Positions 35,132 through 49,376 are shown, counted from the first letter of the stretch. The stretch is DNA of 64,000 nucleotides from Ricinus communis (GCF_019578655.1 NC_063263.1:9547001-9611000), one strand, 5' to 3'. Notes: generated by a model from the sequence alone, not told the origin. A program made the numbers and translations.

Positions 35132-38100
35132 ATGGCGAAAGTGGGTGAAGAGGAAGTTGAATATGAGAGTGATCCTGAGGAGGAAAAGCGTTTGCTTGGA
35201 ATGAGAAGGCGCGAAGCGTCCAGTGATGATGAGGAAGATGAAGTGGAAGAGAAGCATAGAGTGGATCGGAGGGGTCCAATTCGCTCTGATGAATCGGATG
35301 GTGAGGGTGGTGCTGCTGATTATGATGATGATGAAGAAGAAGAATTAGAAGAAGAAGAAGAAGAGGTATATGAAGAAGAAGAGGAAGAAATTTATGAGGA
35401 TGAAGAGGAAGATGATACTCATGGGAATGAGAAGAGAGTAGGAGGAAGAGATAGTGCAGTGGAGGTTAAGGAGAAGGCTGAGGAGGATGGAGTAGAGGAG
35501 AAAGGAATGGAGGGCCGTATGGAGGAGGGGGAAGATGAAGAGGGGAAAAAAGAGAATGAACCATTTGCTGTGCCTACTGCTGGGGCTTTCTATATGCATG
35601 ATGATCGTTTTAGAGACAATGCTGGTGGTCGACACAGGTATTTATTTTACTAGTAATATAGGTGTTTGTAAAGTTTGTGTTTTGGCAATTGGTATGTTTA
35701 TGATGAAATAGAAAAGTTCAACCTTTTGGATTCAGTATTCTGTTACTAATTAGTTTCCAATATGAAACTAATATATATTGGTTTGGAGGGAGAATTTGAC
35801 AAGGAGCATTTATTTGTCGTTGACTTTGCTATGAAATTAAAATTTCGTAAATATTGGTATAACCTGAGATTTTATTTTGTATTTGTACCGAATTTTTTCC
35901 TGCCCTGGGTGTGCATGAGTCTAATTAGAACTTGAAAATAGGGCAATCTTAATTCAGTCTGATATCTTGGCTACCTGTTTCACATCAGAATTAAGCACTG
36001 ATTTGTCAGTCCATATCTATTTGTATTCCCCTGCTTGAACTCAACTTAAAACGATTTGAATCTTGGTGTCTCTTGGAGGTTATCTTGTTGGTGTCTAAAT
36101 TTGGATGTGCCCCTTAAATTGATTTATTATTGAATTATAGGGATTTTGTTGGTAAATTAGTTTAATAATATAACTTTTCATTATGCTTTGTGCTAGTTGT
36201 AGGGGGGAAAATCTGGGACTCGCATGAAGAGATATGTGTGGGCATTATAGTTTAATTGGTCGAATCTACCATGCATAGCATTATGCTGATGTTTGAATCT
36301 GACTATGCTTGGTTAAATGTTACTCTATATGTTGAACCTGGATAGTTCTACACTTTCTTGGCCTCATGCATAGGTTCAAGAATATGGTTTTATTTGGTAC
36401 TGTATTATGTACATCTGTGACTTTTTTGTTTGCTGTATTTGAACCAAGTTAGGATAATGCTGCTCTTGATCCCTGGGCATGAATTTGCTTTGCTTAATGG
36501 TTAGAGACTTGAAGGTATAGTGGAAAACTTTTCTGACATGATAATGGACAGATAAACAGGCGACAAGATCTGGATGAATCTAGGGATTTAGATCCTGCTT
36601 TTGTGTCACCTCCTGACCAAGTTGCTTTAATGTTTTGTTTCCCATTTTATATTCTTATGATGGTTTTCTAAATAGTTATATTGATGTTGTATTTTAGCTG
36701 TGTTATGCCATTTGTCTATTAAGTAATTTTAAAAGTAACGTCATGCACCATTTAGGCGAACATATGGTGGAAGGAAGTTATGGGAGTCCAAAGATGATAA
36801 GAAATGGGGGCATGACAAGTTTGAGGAGATGAATTTGCAGGAAAGGCACTATGACCAGGTAAATTTACATCACAATTCTCTTGATGAGATTGCTGATTTT
36901 TTCCTTTTTGTTCCATCTTTTTGAAAATACCTTCTAAAAATAATTTCAGGGGAGGAGGGGTTCTAAAGGCCATTATCAAGCTCGTGGTGGTAAAAATCAA
37001 GGTCCAGACCGTGGATATGCAAGAAGGAGCAGATCTAAAGCGTTCAGCAATGGCAACAATCAGAACCAGGCTCCAAAAGGTGTGAGAGGGAGAGGGCCTA
37101 GAAAGTATGAACCCAGATGGAAGAGGAGCAGCCAGAGCCAGCCGCCTTTAACACAGAACAAACAGGCTGAGAAATCTTTTGAGAAAACTTCACATGGAAG
37201 TTCAGGGAGAGTATTCACACCAGCATCAAATACAGAATCTGATCAAGTACCTCCTGCTAGAAAAAATTCAAGCTTGAGTTCTGCTTCTCCTCCTTTTTAT
37301 CCTTCTGGATCATCAAATAAAGATGTTACTTTGACTCAGAAAAGGGATGTGCAAGTTGGAAGTACAAGCAGGAACCCTCCCACTTCTGTTGTAGATGAAA
37401 GTTTCTCTATGCAGCAAGCCAGTGCATTGATGAGGGGAAAGAATATAGCTGATTCCATTGGTGTTGACAAGCTTTACATTGATGATTCTGTTAATTCAAC
37501 TGCTGGTAAGCCCTTAAACAGTATGCAAATGCAGCCTTCTGGTTCCTCATTAGCGAATACCATGCAATCCTCTCAGTCTAGAGCTCAAGGAAGGGGTGTA
37601 GCTATTTCAGGACAGATGACTTATCAATCTAACCCTCTTCAAAACCAAGTCAACAGAGTGTCATCTGCAACACAGCCCCATCCTGTTCAGCGGAATCCTG
37701 CTCAAAATCGTGTCCAACCTTCTGTTCAAGCTCCTGGCCTGCAGTTGGGCCAGCGGTCTGGCAGTGGATCTCAAGCTTCTTCGCCACCAAATACAGCTTT
37801 GTCAATAAATTCTTATGAACCTGGAGATGCCGAAAATAGTTCAGAATCAAGTAAATCTAGAGGTGCATTGGTTGGGAAGGGAAAAGGAAGTATTCAAGGA
37901 AGTGGAAGAGGTTCATTTATGTATGGTGGGGCACAAGTTATGGGAGCCACTGGGAATATGAATGTTGGTCATGGTGATCAAAACTTCCCTGGAGCTCCAG
38001 CCTTCTTGCCAGGTATAAGTTTTTCAGATTGAATTGTCTTCCATCTAGGACGAGGGAATTCTGAAGTTTTTTGAAACATCGAAAGCGTTTTAAGATGTTG

Positions 38101-39407
38101 ACAATTTATTGAATTACTTGAAAATTTGCGTATTTATTTTAGTACAGTTAGTAAAGTTACTGAAGGCCCTGTTTTCCATTTTCTTTAATATGCCTTGAAG
38201 CCATTACTTTACATTTTGTTCATTATCTTATGTTTTCTGCACATTGATTAGTACATTGCTGTTGATTTTGTGGTGAACTCAGCCATAATTTCTTGTTTCG
38301 AATTATAGTTTGTTCTTTAAGAAACTAAAGAATCACTAGTATTTTTTTTGTGCTTTGGATTTTGATTTATTATTTTGTTGTTTGGAATGTAGTTATGCAA
38401 TTTGGCGGTCAGCATCCTGGTGGTATTGGTGTCCCTGCTGTTGGCATGGCATTTCCTGGATATGTTGCTCAACCTCAGCTTGGTTTAGGGAACTCAGAAA
38501 TGACATGGTATGATAAATCTTCTTTTAGCTAGTACATTATCCATTTGGTTGTTCCCTTATATATTTAATTTTTCTTAAGTGATGTCAGCTAACTTATATG
38601 TCAACAGAGTTACTATTATATATAATATCGAATCTCCTTCATTTCTTACATATGTTCTAAAAAAATTTTAGCTGATCAAATTGTGTTCAACTAGATGCCA
38701 TGTTTGTTTTATAGTTGCTATCTAAAAGAGGATTATTCTATGGTGGAAATTATTGCTCTTTTAGTCTTTTCCTAATGCGATATGGTCATAATAGTGGTCA
38801 TGATTTTTCATGATGTTTAGGCTTCCAGTTTTGGCTGGTGCTGCAGGAGCCTTAGGGGCCACTTATTGTTCACCCTATATTGCTGTTGATGGTGCTTATC
38901 ATGCTCGCCCATCTGGACAGACATCTTCTTCGGGGTCTTCGAGGTAGCATAACTGTCAATTGTGTTGGGTATCTTCAATGGTCTATGTATTGTCTTTAGC
39001 TTCTTTGGTGTCATGCAGTATGTTCATTGTTTGATGATGCTTTTTCCTTTTTCTCTTTTATAGCAAAGAAAATAGTACTAACAAGTCCAGTAATGAGTGG
39101 AAGCCTTCACAGAAACCTGGTAGAGACAATCTTATCTTGTCTTTTTTGTTTCAACCTTCACTGTGATTGCTTTTTGTACTTACAGGGAACTAACTTGTCT
39201 TTGATGCAGAGATTGTGAATGATGAGTTTGGGCAACGACAAAAGCCTCGCAGGCATGTAGAATTTTTTTTTATGTTCTTTTAAAAGGACTTTCCCCTTTT
39301 TCTTGCTAGCTATGTGATTTCTCTAGATAAGGGTCTTGAAATTATTTCCTTTTCCATTTTGCAGATACTCAGAAATGGATTTCAAGCAGCCAAGTACAAG
39401 TACTTAG
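35132..39407 (+). CDS. MLN51: MLN51/Barentsz (CASC3-like) exon junction complex protein
   Basis: Eight coding exons: 35132-35637, 36756-36858, 36950-38012, 38393-38507, 38821-38943, 39064-39119, 39210-39252 and 39365-39407, giving about 683 residues with phases consistent throughout. MLN51 binds eIF4A-III and RNA in the exon junction complex, linking splicing to mRNA fate. The N terminus is acidic, with a near-continuous D/E run at about residues 64-95. The Btz/SELOR core spans exons 1 and 2 (about 145-205): PTAGAFYMHDDRF, then RTYGGRKLW, then KWGHDKFEEMN. After it come RG/RS-rich sequence and a long Q/S/P-rich low-complexity tail ending PRRYSEMDF. The intron after exon 7 appears to use a GC donor. 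The 3' region (39408 to about 40.4 kb) is probably a spliced UTR. Confidence 0.92.
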
Positions 39408-40520
39408 ATAAGATGAATCTTATTTGAATAAGCAGATAAAAGGTTAAGTTCTATTCAATGAAGCTTTTGTATATTTTGAAGATAGCAAAATTCTTACTTG
39501 TGGTTTTGTGGTGATGCAGGCCCTTGATCAGGCCCTTTGTGTTCTCCAGCATATGTTCTGGAGTGCTTTGGGCCGCATTACATTTCAGGATATCTTAGGT
39601 AACTACATTTTGTTAAATTTGTAAATCATGTTCATGAAGAATCTGATTGTGTTTTAAGTTGATTGTTTATATATAGTCTGGAGAGACTATGAACTGAATA
39701 AACTGAAGGGTGATATTGTTATTTTGCATAAAACATTTTTTTATTGAAGTCAGTAGTAAAAGATTGTCTATATATTACTGTTTCAAGTACAAATTGATAG
39801 AACTATAAGAATTGGAAGAATGAAAATGTGTGTGAAGGTTTTGTAATTTTTGAGTTTATAGGCCTATTTTTTGGTTTTGTTTCTACCCATATTCTATCCT
39901 CCCTGCCCTTCATTTGAGTCCTTGGTCTTTTAACCCCACTTCTGTCTCTCTGTTTGTTGCAGTTATATGTGACAAACACCTGCTCATGCTGCAGTCAATT
40001 TGAGAACATAATTGCGGCTTGACGGGTGGAAGTTTCTTGTTTAAATGTGCGGTATGAGCATCAGAGAAAGATCCTTCGATGTATTTATTTTTATGGAGGC
40101 ATTTTGGACTTCTTCATATCTTTTTCCCATGTTTTTGTTGGTTTCAGGTTTTCTTGTGGCTTGGTTTTTTAGTGAAGCTTGAAACAAATGTATGCAGGCT
40201 TCTCCAAGAAAGTATATGCTAAAAATTTTCAAAAAGAACAAGAAAGTATTGGTGCAGAAGCTGTTTGCTCGGGGACGTTGAGTTTTCCTATTTATATAAG
40301 TAGGTGGTGTTTGAGTTTTCCATCGGACTTTGATAACCTTAACTTTGTGGTTGAGTCTGGTTTCGAGAGATACATTTTAATATGTGGGATTTTTATTTAG
40401 TAAAAAAGGACTGTCTACTTTATGAAGTACTGCAGGGTAGAGAATTTATTTGTTCGATGAACACACGTATTTGTGTTGGCAAATGCTGCTGCTTTTAAAG
40501 CTATGGAATGTGGCTATGAT
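39408..40520 (+). other. probable 3' UTR region of MLN51
   Basis: Follows the stop codon. Possible UTR splice sites occur (for example GATGCAG near 39515-39521). No conserved coding segment is visible. The exact end is not determinable from sequence alone. Confidence 0.4.
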
Positions 40521-41807
40521 TTTTATAGATAGATCCTTCCTGTTCAATGGCGATGAAAACTAACGACAAATACATTCTTTGCTAACTTTGTCACATTCCA
40601 ATTGGACTTGTCAATGGTCTCTGAGAATTTGTTGAAAGCATTCTTGGTTTCATCTAACTTAAGGCTGCGGAATGGCAATATTACTTAGGAAATCAGGATA
40701 GCTTTGATTCGCCCACAGCATTCGTTCTTTGCTTGAGCTATTCTTGGTCTCTAAGTATGCTTTCTGAGTTGGTAAAGCATCATTTGCTATTCACTATCAA
40801 AGTGGTGATTGATGATGCAGTTTGTCCTGCTTTTCCCCTTATAAATTCCAGTGGAAAATGCTTAAGTGGTCCCTAACTCGTATTTATATTCAAATGTGCT
40901 TACGTTTGTGGATTACCAATTCCATAACCTTATTTTAATCAAATCATTAATCGAGCTTTCATCCCAACTACTTTGTCCAGATATTCTATAAAACAAAATG
41001 CCATTTCCAATGCCTGGATGGACAGTAAGGTGCATTAATAACTTAAACTCGTTTTTATATGATTCTTTCCTTGTCAATAATAATGACAATATTATTAAAT
41101 GGCAATATTATCATCTATTAACTAAACAAACAAGTCTTCATAAAAAAAGGAAAAAGAAAAAACTAAAGAAACAAGTGTTCAATATTATAAGCAATTTTTA
41201 TAGATGGAATCTTCCACCTATAAATTTCTTTCTCTTTTTTCCAATTTGGGGTTTTTATAAGATATGGCAGTGCTAGAGGACTAATTATAAGCTTTCTGTA
41301 TTTTACCATTTAAGTAGTTGAAACATATGAAGAACTATAATTAACTTAGGTAAGTGTATCAATATTGTTTCACATAGACAAAGTATTGGTAGAAAAAAAA
41401 ATACTAAACCACAATATTGGCAAGCTAGCTATATATTTTTTGAAACTCAAAAATTAATACCCTACTTTTATTAGACCTCTTGTTAAATTCTCATCACTGC
41501 AAAAAAAAAAAAAAGTAATTTAAGAGGTGAATATAAGAGTATAAATAAGTCAAATTGAGTTGATTTTAGAAAACTTGAAATCAAGCTCGAGTTCGAATTA
41601 AATTAATAAATATAAATTTATTTTAAATTAAATAATAATTTTTAAATTTTCTAAATTTTTAAAATATTCAATTATTAAATTTAAACTAATTAAAGGTTTT
41701 ATAATTATGAATATGCACATAGTTATCAATATTTATGTTAACTATACTTATAAACTTATGTTAGAATAAATGATTTTGCGATATATTATATAATATTATG
41801 GAATCAA

Positions 41808-41874
<67 letters not shown>

Positions 41875-42360
41875 AAGGTATGTACATATTGTAATGAGGT
41901 TATATGTTCATATTTTAGTTTTTATCCAATAGTTATATTTCTTTTTTAAGTTGGCAAAACAAAAAAAAAAATAAAGTCTAATTTAAAGGTTCAAACTAGA
42001 TTCAAATTTTTGAGTCGATTTTGAAAAACTGGATTGTACCTCTATACAGAAATGTATGTTTTGTTTAACTACTAAATCATGTCTCATTACAATACAACTC
42101 AGATGTACGGATTCCATGTAAACTTATCAATCCGACGGCTACTACCCGGTCGTTGTTTGTTCAACTTGATGAACACCAATCATAACCTCAACACACCAAC
42201 GGCCACGATTAACCTTGGTAACTAACCGACAACACATTTGGACCAGCCAACTCCAAAAACAAAAAAACTACCATTGTAGGTTTGCCACGTAATGCAAAGT
42301 TACCCCGTTACATAAACGATCAACTACAGTTGCGGCTGTAAGATATCACAGCCAACTCCA
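40521..42360. other. intergenic spacer MLN51 to GT4
   Basis: AT-rich, with homopolymer runs and the (TA)n tract listed below. No coding segment recognised. Confidence 0.5.
41811..41870. repeat. (TA)n microsatellite
   Basis: About 60 bp of alternating TA. Confidence 0.95.
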
Positions 42361-42366
42361 TATTGC

Positions 42367-42386
42367 CACGTGTTGAATTGCACGTG
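42367..42386 (+). promoter_or_regulatory. paired G-box motifs upstream of the GT4 gene
   Basis: Two CACGTG hexamers (42367-42372 and 42381-42386) lie about 100 bp before a TATA-like TATAAAG at 42481-42487. CACGTG is the G-box bound by plant bZIP and bHLH factors. Confidence 0.5.
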
Positions 42387-42557
42387 CGATCTATCTCTCT
42401 CAAAAATATTCATATTTCAGACCCCTCTCTCTCTCTAAAATAAAACTTCTCCACTCTACAAGAACTAGTCTTTCTCTCTCTATAAAGCTCTAAAGAAAAG
42501 AATCAAAGAAGGGATAGATCTTTCAGTTACTTACTCAAAGAGATCGATTTCAAGAAA

Positions 42558-43369
42558 GTAAATTCTTGTTTTCTTTAACAATTTAATTGTTTCTTTTTAG
42601 CTTCAAGGTTACTAATTAGTTTGTTCAGCTGAATCTTTTGACATTGACAGTTCTTGAATAAGTCTGATATGCAACAGAAACTTTGTTTAGGGTTTTGTAT
42701 GTATTCAACTTAGCATTGTTTAGTTCATTAAGAAAGATCAAGAAACTTTAGAGACTGTTAAATTAGTTTCTTGTTGATTTTCTTGAGTAGCTATTAAGTG
42801 TTTTCATAAGCTTTGAAGGTGTACAAAAGGAAAGAAAACTTTACTCTGTTAGAGCACTGAAGTCGATTGATTACTGTTGTTCTATATGTAGAGGTCAATA
42901 TACACACAAAGGATAGTTTTAGATTCTAATGGTTTTGAGTCCTCAAGAAATGTTTGTTCGTTTATGAGGCTTCATTTTTGGTCTGCTGGATGAAGCGGAT
43001 GAAATGAAAGAAATTGAAGGGAATGTAGTGTACTATCAACTGAGGTCTTTTTCTTTTGCTTCAGAAGTAACTAGAAATGTTGAGCTCTTTATTCTATTTA
43101 GATGTCTTGAATTTCTTGCTTTCTATAACTTAGGACTGCAATCTTGGAAGTTTACTGTTTTACCTTTTTTCCCCATTTATCTAGTGTAATTTAATTCTCT
43201 GTTACTTAGGCCTCTGTTTGGTTGCTGAGAAACTGAAAGAAAACATTGAGAAATGATAGGAAGTGTAATACAATATCCTCTCATTCCTCGGATAGCAAAC
43301 AAAGTTTTTATATTTGTCTTCTTTGATTATTTTGTTTGAAGAAATAGCCTTGTTTATTTGTTGTTTCAG
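42558..43369 (+). other. probable 5' UTR (leader) intron of the GT4 gene
   Basis: A donor AAA|GTAAATTC at 42558 and acceptor TTTGTTTCAG ending at 43369 fit a leader intron between the TATA region and the ATG at 43431. The sequence between is T-rich and non-coding. Confidence 0.5.
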
Positions 43370-43430
43370 GTAGTTCTACTGTAAAAGGTAATAAATGTCA
43401 CACAAGCAGTGTACATCTTGATGAAGCAAA

Positions 43431-46400
43431 ATGGAGGACGTAATAAACAGAGGAGATTTGCATGTAAATGTTGTTAGGCAATCACCATTAAGGTCAGGTG
43501 GTAGCTTTAGATCGACGTTGTCTGGGAGATCCACAGCTAAAAACTCTCCCACATTTCGGAGGTTGCATTCCAGCCGAACTCCTCGGGGAGAGGCTAGAAG
43601 TATTGGAGGAGGAGTACAGTGGTTTCGAAGCACTCGATTAGTGTATTGGTTACTTCTTATTACTCTATGGGCTTACCTTGGATTCTATGTTCAGTCTAGG
43701 TGGGCTCATGGTGATAACAAGGAAGATTTTCTGGGGTTTGGAGGTCAAAACAGAAATGAGATTTCGGTCCCTGAACAAAATACACGACGGGATTTACTTG
43801 CCAATGATAGTTCTGTGGCTGTAAATGATGGAACCGATAATGTTCAGGTAGAAGATGATAGAAGGATAGGTGTGGTTTTGGCCAAAAAAGGGAACACAGT
43901 TTCTTCTAACCAGAAAAAAAATTCTTTTTCAAAAAAGCGGAGTAAGAGAGCAGGGCGCAGGTTGCGGAGTAAAACAAGGGATAAACAGAAGGCAACAGTA
44001 GAGGTTGAAAGTGAGGATGTTGAGGTACAGGAACCAGACATTCCTCAGAAGAACACTACTTATGGTTTCCTTGTTGGTCCATTTGGGTCAACAGAGGATA
44101 GAATTTTGGAATGGAGTCCTGAGAAGCGAACAGGAACTTGTGATAGGAAGGGTGACTTTGCACGGCTTGTATGGTCTAGAAAATTTGTTTTGATATTCCA
44201 TGAGCTCTCAATGACTGGGGCTCCACTTTCAATGATGGAGTTGGCAACAGAGTTTTTGAGCTGTGGAGCCACAGTTTCTGCTGTAGTTCTTAGCAAAAAG
44301 GGTGGTTTAATGTCAGAGCTTAACAGGAGAAGGATCAAAGTGCTCGAAGACAAAGCTGACCTGAGCTTCAAAACTGCAATGAAGGCAGATCTTGTGATTG
44401 CAGGATCTGCAGTCTGTGCATCATGGATAGGTAAAACCATTTGGCTACCATTTGTTCTAATTATTTGTAAGAGAGCTAATGCTGATGCTCATAGAAAGGT
44501 TTTCTCTGGGAAGGGGTTTGGGGAGCGCTGTTACTGAGTATTGTTCAATATGAAGATTTTAGAGGTCATGAATAGAGATTGCATTGTAAAATAAATCTTG
44601 CTGTCTTCACTACTAGTTGCTGGTCATTTTAAGATTGCAGCATTGTTAACCACTTGCAGAATATAGTTTAACACATTCAACTGATATCTTTTGATAATAT
44701 TTCTTGCACCTATGAGCTTGTAGTTTCCAATACTCTTGTTCCTATGGTTTTGATTAGCATGATGTAAAAATGAAATTTATTGTCGAATTTTCATGCTTAT
44801 ATTTTTCTCTTTTGAAATTCATTTCAATTATTTTGAAGTACATTAGGATGGAATCATATTCAAATGAAAGAAACTATCTTGCTTAAATGGGCTTAGTTAA
44901 TATGAAGATGATCTTTATGGCCAATATATAGAGATGGAATTCAACAGATCATACTGTTGCCTATCAATATATAACTTGGTTATTGAGAGAGTTCCTCATT
45001 TCTGTTGGGTGTCTTCTATTGATCATTCTAGTATTGTACTTAACTGGTTAGATATAGTAGGTCCTTTGTCTGGGAAGACAGAGTGGCTCAAAATTTGAGC
45101 CTGGCTTATGCTTTAGTTGTCTGTCCTGGATATCATGCTACTATATTTTGCTAGTTGAGTTTTCCCTGGTGAGCTATTGAAAGTTGCGAGTCAATCTGGA
45201 TTCTTATGATATGCAGATTCCTAATCATTTGTTAGCTTTCATCATGCTTCATGTTTTTGCATTATTGCACTCCTCTTCCTTTTTCACACAGCTTCCAACT
45301 CTTTCTTTTGAAAGCCCGTGCTCTTTAGTATTTAATTAACTTCTGTTTCTACGACTTGATAGCATACAAACCTGTTGGTTTTACCATAAGTTTGCCTGCT
45401 TCTGAAACTAAGGAAATATGGTCAAGGAAATTGTTTGCTATTATTAAAAGGTGCTATAACCTTAAAAATTTCGGTTTCAGATCAATATATGACTCGATTC
45501 CCAGCTGGTGGAAGTCAAATTGTTTGGTGGATTATGGAAAATCGAAGAGAATACTTTGATCGCTCAAAAATTGTCCTTAATCGAGTGAAGATGCTTGTCT
45601 TTCTTTCTGAATCCCAGACCGAACAATGGCTATCTTGGTGTGATGAAGAAAAAATTAAGTTGAGAGCTCCACCTGCAATAGTTCCACTTTCTATTAATGA
45701 TGAACTAGCTTTTGTAGCTGGAATTGCTTGTTCACTAAATACTCCATCTTCCAGCCCAGAGAAGATGTTGGAGAAGAGGCGTTTGCTGGCAGATTCTGTT
45801 AGAAAAGAAATGGGATTGACAGATGATGATGTGCTTCTGGTGTCTCTCAGCAGTATAAACCCTGGAAAGGGTCAACTGCTAATTCTCGAATCAGCAAAGC
45901 TGTTAATTGAACCAGAACCTTTGCAGAAGTTAAGAAGTTCAGTGGGTATAGGTGAAGAACAATCTAGAATTGCTGTAAAACATCACTTAAGAGCCTTATT
46001 ACAGGAGTCAAGAGATATGGATAAGTTTTCAAATAGTTTAGATCAATCCAATAAGTCCTCTATTAAGGTGAATGAACCGAAGAAGAAAGGCTCGCGGCTA
46101 ACTCGCCTTTTTAAGAGACGGCGCAGAAAAAGTAAAGCGGTGTCTGATCTCAAAGAAGGACAAGAGAAGTATCTTAAAGCTCTTAAAGTTCTTATCGGTT
46201 CTGTTGGATCTAAGAGTAATAAGGTTCCGTACGTCAAAGAAATGCTGAGCTACTTGACCCAGCATTCAAACTTGTCAAAGTCTGTGTTGTGGACTCCAGC
46301 AACTACCCGTGTTGCTTCACTCTATTCTGCAGCAGATGCTTATGTCATAAATTCCCAGGTAGGATTTAAAGGCCTTTTACTAATTTATATCTGCTTGTGC

Positions 46401-48491
46401 AGCCATTCATATGTTATATAAAAACAAAAAGTTTAAGTTTTTAAACTAATAATAGTACAAAACTTAAGATTTTAGACAAATAATAGTTGCATCTCATGTT
46501 GCGAGTGATATTTTTTTGACATGGCTTATGTATTTAGTATCTTATCACCCCTTTGTTATGTGAGGTTTCTTTATAAATTCCTAGTTTTAGTAATCTCCAT
46601 GTGGGAAGTCTACCCATTTTATAACTACTTCAGTTTAGACCTTTGAACAATGCATCTGAGAACGTTATTCTGTTCCACTCACAATATATTAGAGTTCCTC
46701 CAGGCCCAACACTGATTAAAGACTGCGTCTGAGAATGCCTAACATCTAGCAAAATTCTCTGGTGGATTCTCTTCATAGCAACACTGAATAATTTATTTTG
46801 GTTATAATCGTGAAAATGTTGTTTTTCTTCATTTTACAACAATGTGAGTTCTCTGATGTTACAAGTGCAATGTTTTACCAACTTTGTGAAAGTTGATTAT
46901 TTCCAAATGCAATTTATAAAAAAATTTATAGAAAGAAAAGGAAATCTTGTATGATAACCATTTTGTATGTATCAGATATGAGAAAAGCAAAACATAGAAT
47001 ACCAGGTAATATTCTATCATTTGATCTATTGATAAATCGATCTGACAGCGATTTACTTCTACAGTTCAGATACAGTAACATCTTTCATTTTTTTTTTTTT
47101 TTTTTTCTTTTTGTCTTCTCTCCCTCTACAAATAGGTAGGCTTGTTATTGACATTCGAGGTTGTCTTTGTTATCTTAAAGCATATAGTAACCTGGGGGTT
47201 AATTTTGCAGGGGCTTGGAGAAACCTTTGGGAGAGTGACCATCGAAGCAATGGCATTTGGTCTGCCGGTAATCATTCCTTTTCCTGTTTTTCCCATGTTA
47301 GCATAGATGTATGTATATTGTTTGCTATTGACCTGCTAAAACTTGCTTTTCAACTGCTGCAAATATTCTTTTAAAAGCATATCATGGCAGATGTCAACTC
47401 TTTTGGGCAAAAGACTTCTGGCAGCCAGATTCTTGTGCTATGAGAATACCAACTTTATTTTTAAGCTGAGTTACATCTGCATAAGAGAGTCATGCATCTT
47501 CATGTCTCTAGTTAGGCACTCTTTCAATAAACTGCCAAGCGTCCTACCTTCCACAATGATCTAGCTCTTTGTTAATTTTTCTTTTAATCCTCTCTGTTTA
47601 AGAGAAATATTTTAGGAATAATATTGTTTACTTTTATGGCATGCTTCCTCTGTGGATCTTTAAAATATATCACCAATTCAGTCTTGCATCTCGTGCTTGA
47701 CCATATGCTTTGTATTTGTCGAGTACCTTTAGTCGGAGATAGCATTAAAAATTAAATAATGGACCTATTAGAAAAGGTGCCGAGGTGTCTGGTCCATCTA
47801 AACACAGTAAGATTTGACAAAACAAGTACAGATAATTTTTCCCTGCAAACAATGCGAGCACCTTGTAAGAATTTCTGCAATCATACACAGTGAAATTTAC
47901 TGAAGAGAGCCTCACCGTGAAAGTTCTAATGATTAAATGTTCACACTATTTTACATGCTGAGCATGTAATTTATGGGCATAACATCCCTTGCGCTTAAAT
48001 TACATGAAACATCAGATATGATTATACATACAAAATGTTACAACATTTCCATAACATTTATATGATCTGATATTGCTCTTCGAAACTAATTCACATTGCT
48101 ATCCTCTTTGTAATATTGTACCATATAATATTATCCTTTTATCCGGATGGCCCATCAGAAAGCTAGATGGATTTTACATACCAAAATGCAGTTACTTCTC
48201 ATGCTGGATGGATTCAAAAGTATAGCAAACCATGTTGTGTTGCAGGTACTCGGAACAGATGCTGGAGGCACAAAAGAAATTGTTGAACACAATGTAACAG
48301 GACTTCTGCACCCGGTGGGGCGTCCAGGAACTCATGTTCTTGCCCAAAATCTCCGATTTTTACTCAGAAATCCATCTGTAAGGGAACAAATGGGGATGGC
48401 TGGAAGGAAAAAGGTAGAAAGAATGTATTTGAAACGGCACATGTACAAGAAGTTCTCGGAGGTTCTCTACAAATGCATGAGAGTCAAATAA
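43431..48491 (+). CDS. GT4-family glycosyltransferase, type II membrane protein
   Basis: Four coding exons: 43431-44430, 45481-46358, 47211-47267 and 48246-48491, giving about 726 residues with phases 1, 0, 0. The N terminus is basic and Ser/Arg-rich. A single membrane segment at about residues 68-87 (RLVYWLLLITLWAYLGFYV) suggests a Golgi type II protein. A lysine/arginine-rich linker follows. The GT-B fold begins near FVLIFHELSMTGAPLSMMEL. The C-terminal GT4 part has SLSSINPGKGQ, LYSAADAYVINSQ, the E-x7-E type motif GETFGRVTIEAMAFGLP (exon 3), and GTDAGGTKEIVEHNVTGLL (exon 4). It resembles plant proteins of the Arabidopsis At3g15940/At1g52420 group (from memory). Donor, acceptor and glycan product are not known from sequence. 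Confidence 0.92.
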
Positions 48492-49141
48492 CATTTTGCA
48501 GCAATATGGACTCAATTCTTTAATTGGTTTCAGTTTGAAGCAAGCTGCTGAGTGCCAATACAACATTTGTATTACTTTGTACAATTGACTTGAAGCGGCA
48601 ACGATTTATCAGATCTCAGGAAATGAAATGTTTTTACACGAGTAGAAGAAGCTATATATCGCAATCATTTTGTTTCTTTTTTCTTGAATTTGAAGCTATG
48701 AAGTTGATTTCCTTGGCCCTGATCTCTTTTCATGTACATACAAATCTTTCTTGCATTCCATTGAATAATAAGCATTAAATGGATGTCTAGTTTTTTCACT
48801 TCTATCGTTTCTTCTTAATTAATTAATTAATTATTTATTTATTTATTAAGCAGAGTGCTAATTGTTTCTTGGTTTTAGAATTATGTGGTAAAAGTATAAA
48901 CTGCCTATTTATTGAGCAGAGTGCTAATTATTTCTCTCCAAAGAAAATAATAATAACTTTCTCCTTCACTTATACTCGCATCATTGATTATACAAGCCCT
49001 ATTCAAAATATTTATCCAGTAAATTCTGCAAGAGAAAAAAAAAAAGGAAATCAACAAGAGAGCTAAAAATTGTAAAAGGGAGGAACTCAATTCATTTTTA
49101 ATTATATATAATTTTTTAAATTATAAATATTAACAATTATC
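48492..49141. other. 3' UTR of GT4 and spacer to the Copia nest
   Basis: The first part is probably 3' UTR. A TTAATTAATTAATTAATTATTTATTTATTTA simple-repeat tract lies near 48815-48847. No coding segment recognised. Confidence 0.45.
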
Positions 49142-49376
49142 GGTATTTTATTGTGAAATAAAGAATATTATAAAATAAAAAATTAAAAATAAAGAGAGAA
49201 GAGAGAGTAATATATATATACATAGGTGTAAAGTGTTACAGAGATAGAGTTCTATTTACATAAGAAAATCTATCCATAGACATAATGATAGACATCCAAT
49301 ATAATCCAAATATTATAATATTCTCTTGGATGTCTATTACAATAAATATGTCTCGTTAAAACCTTATTGAGAAAAA
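49142..49376 (-). repeat. 3' LTR remnant and 3' end of the Copia element
   Basis: Homologous to 62479-62790, with a deletion of about 70 bp in the LTR and loss of the TG-start bases beside the polypurine tract. Shared landmarks are GGTGTAAAG, GTTCTATTTACATAAG and CATAATGATAGACAT. Confidence 0.7.

Noticed and set aside
35345..35635. Antisense open frame opposite MLN51 exon 1
   Set aside because: It is the mirror of the Glu/Asp codon run (GAA/GAT) and has no motif of its own.
45356..45480. Earlier start of GT4 exon 2
   Set aside because: Using the acceptor TTTCAG at 45480 restores the conserved WIDQY sequence in phase; the upstream sequence does not fit.
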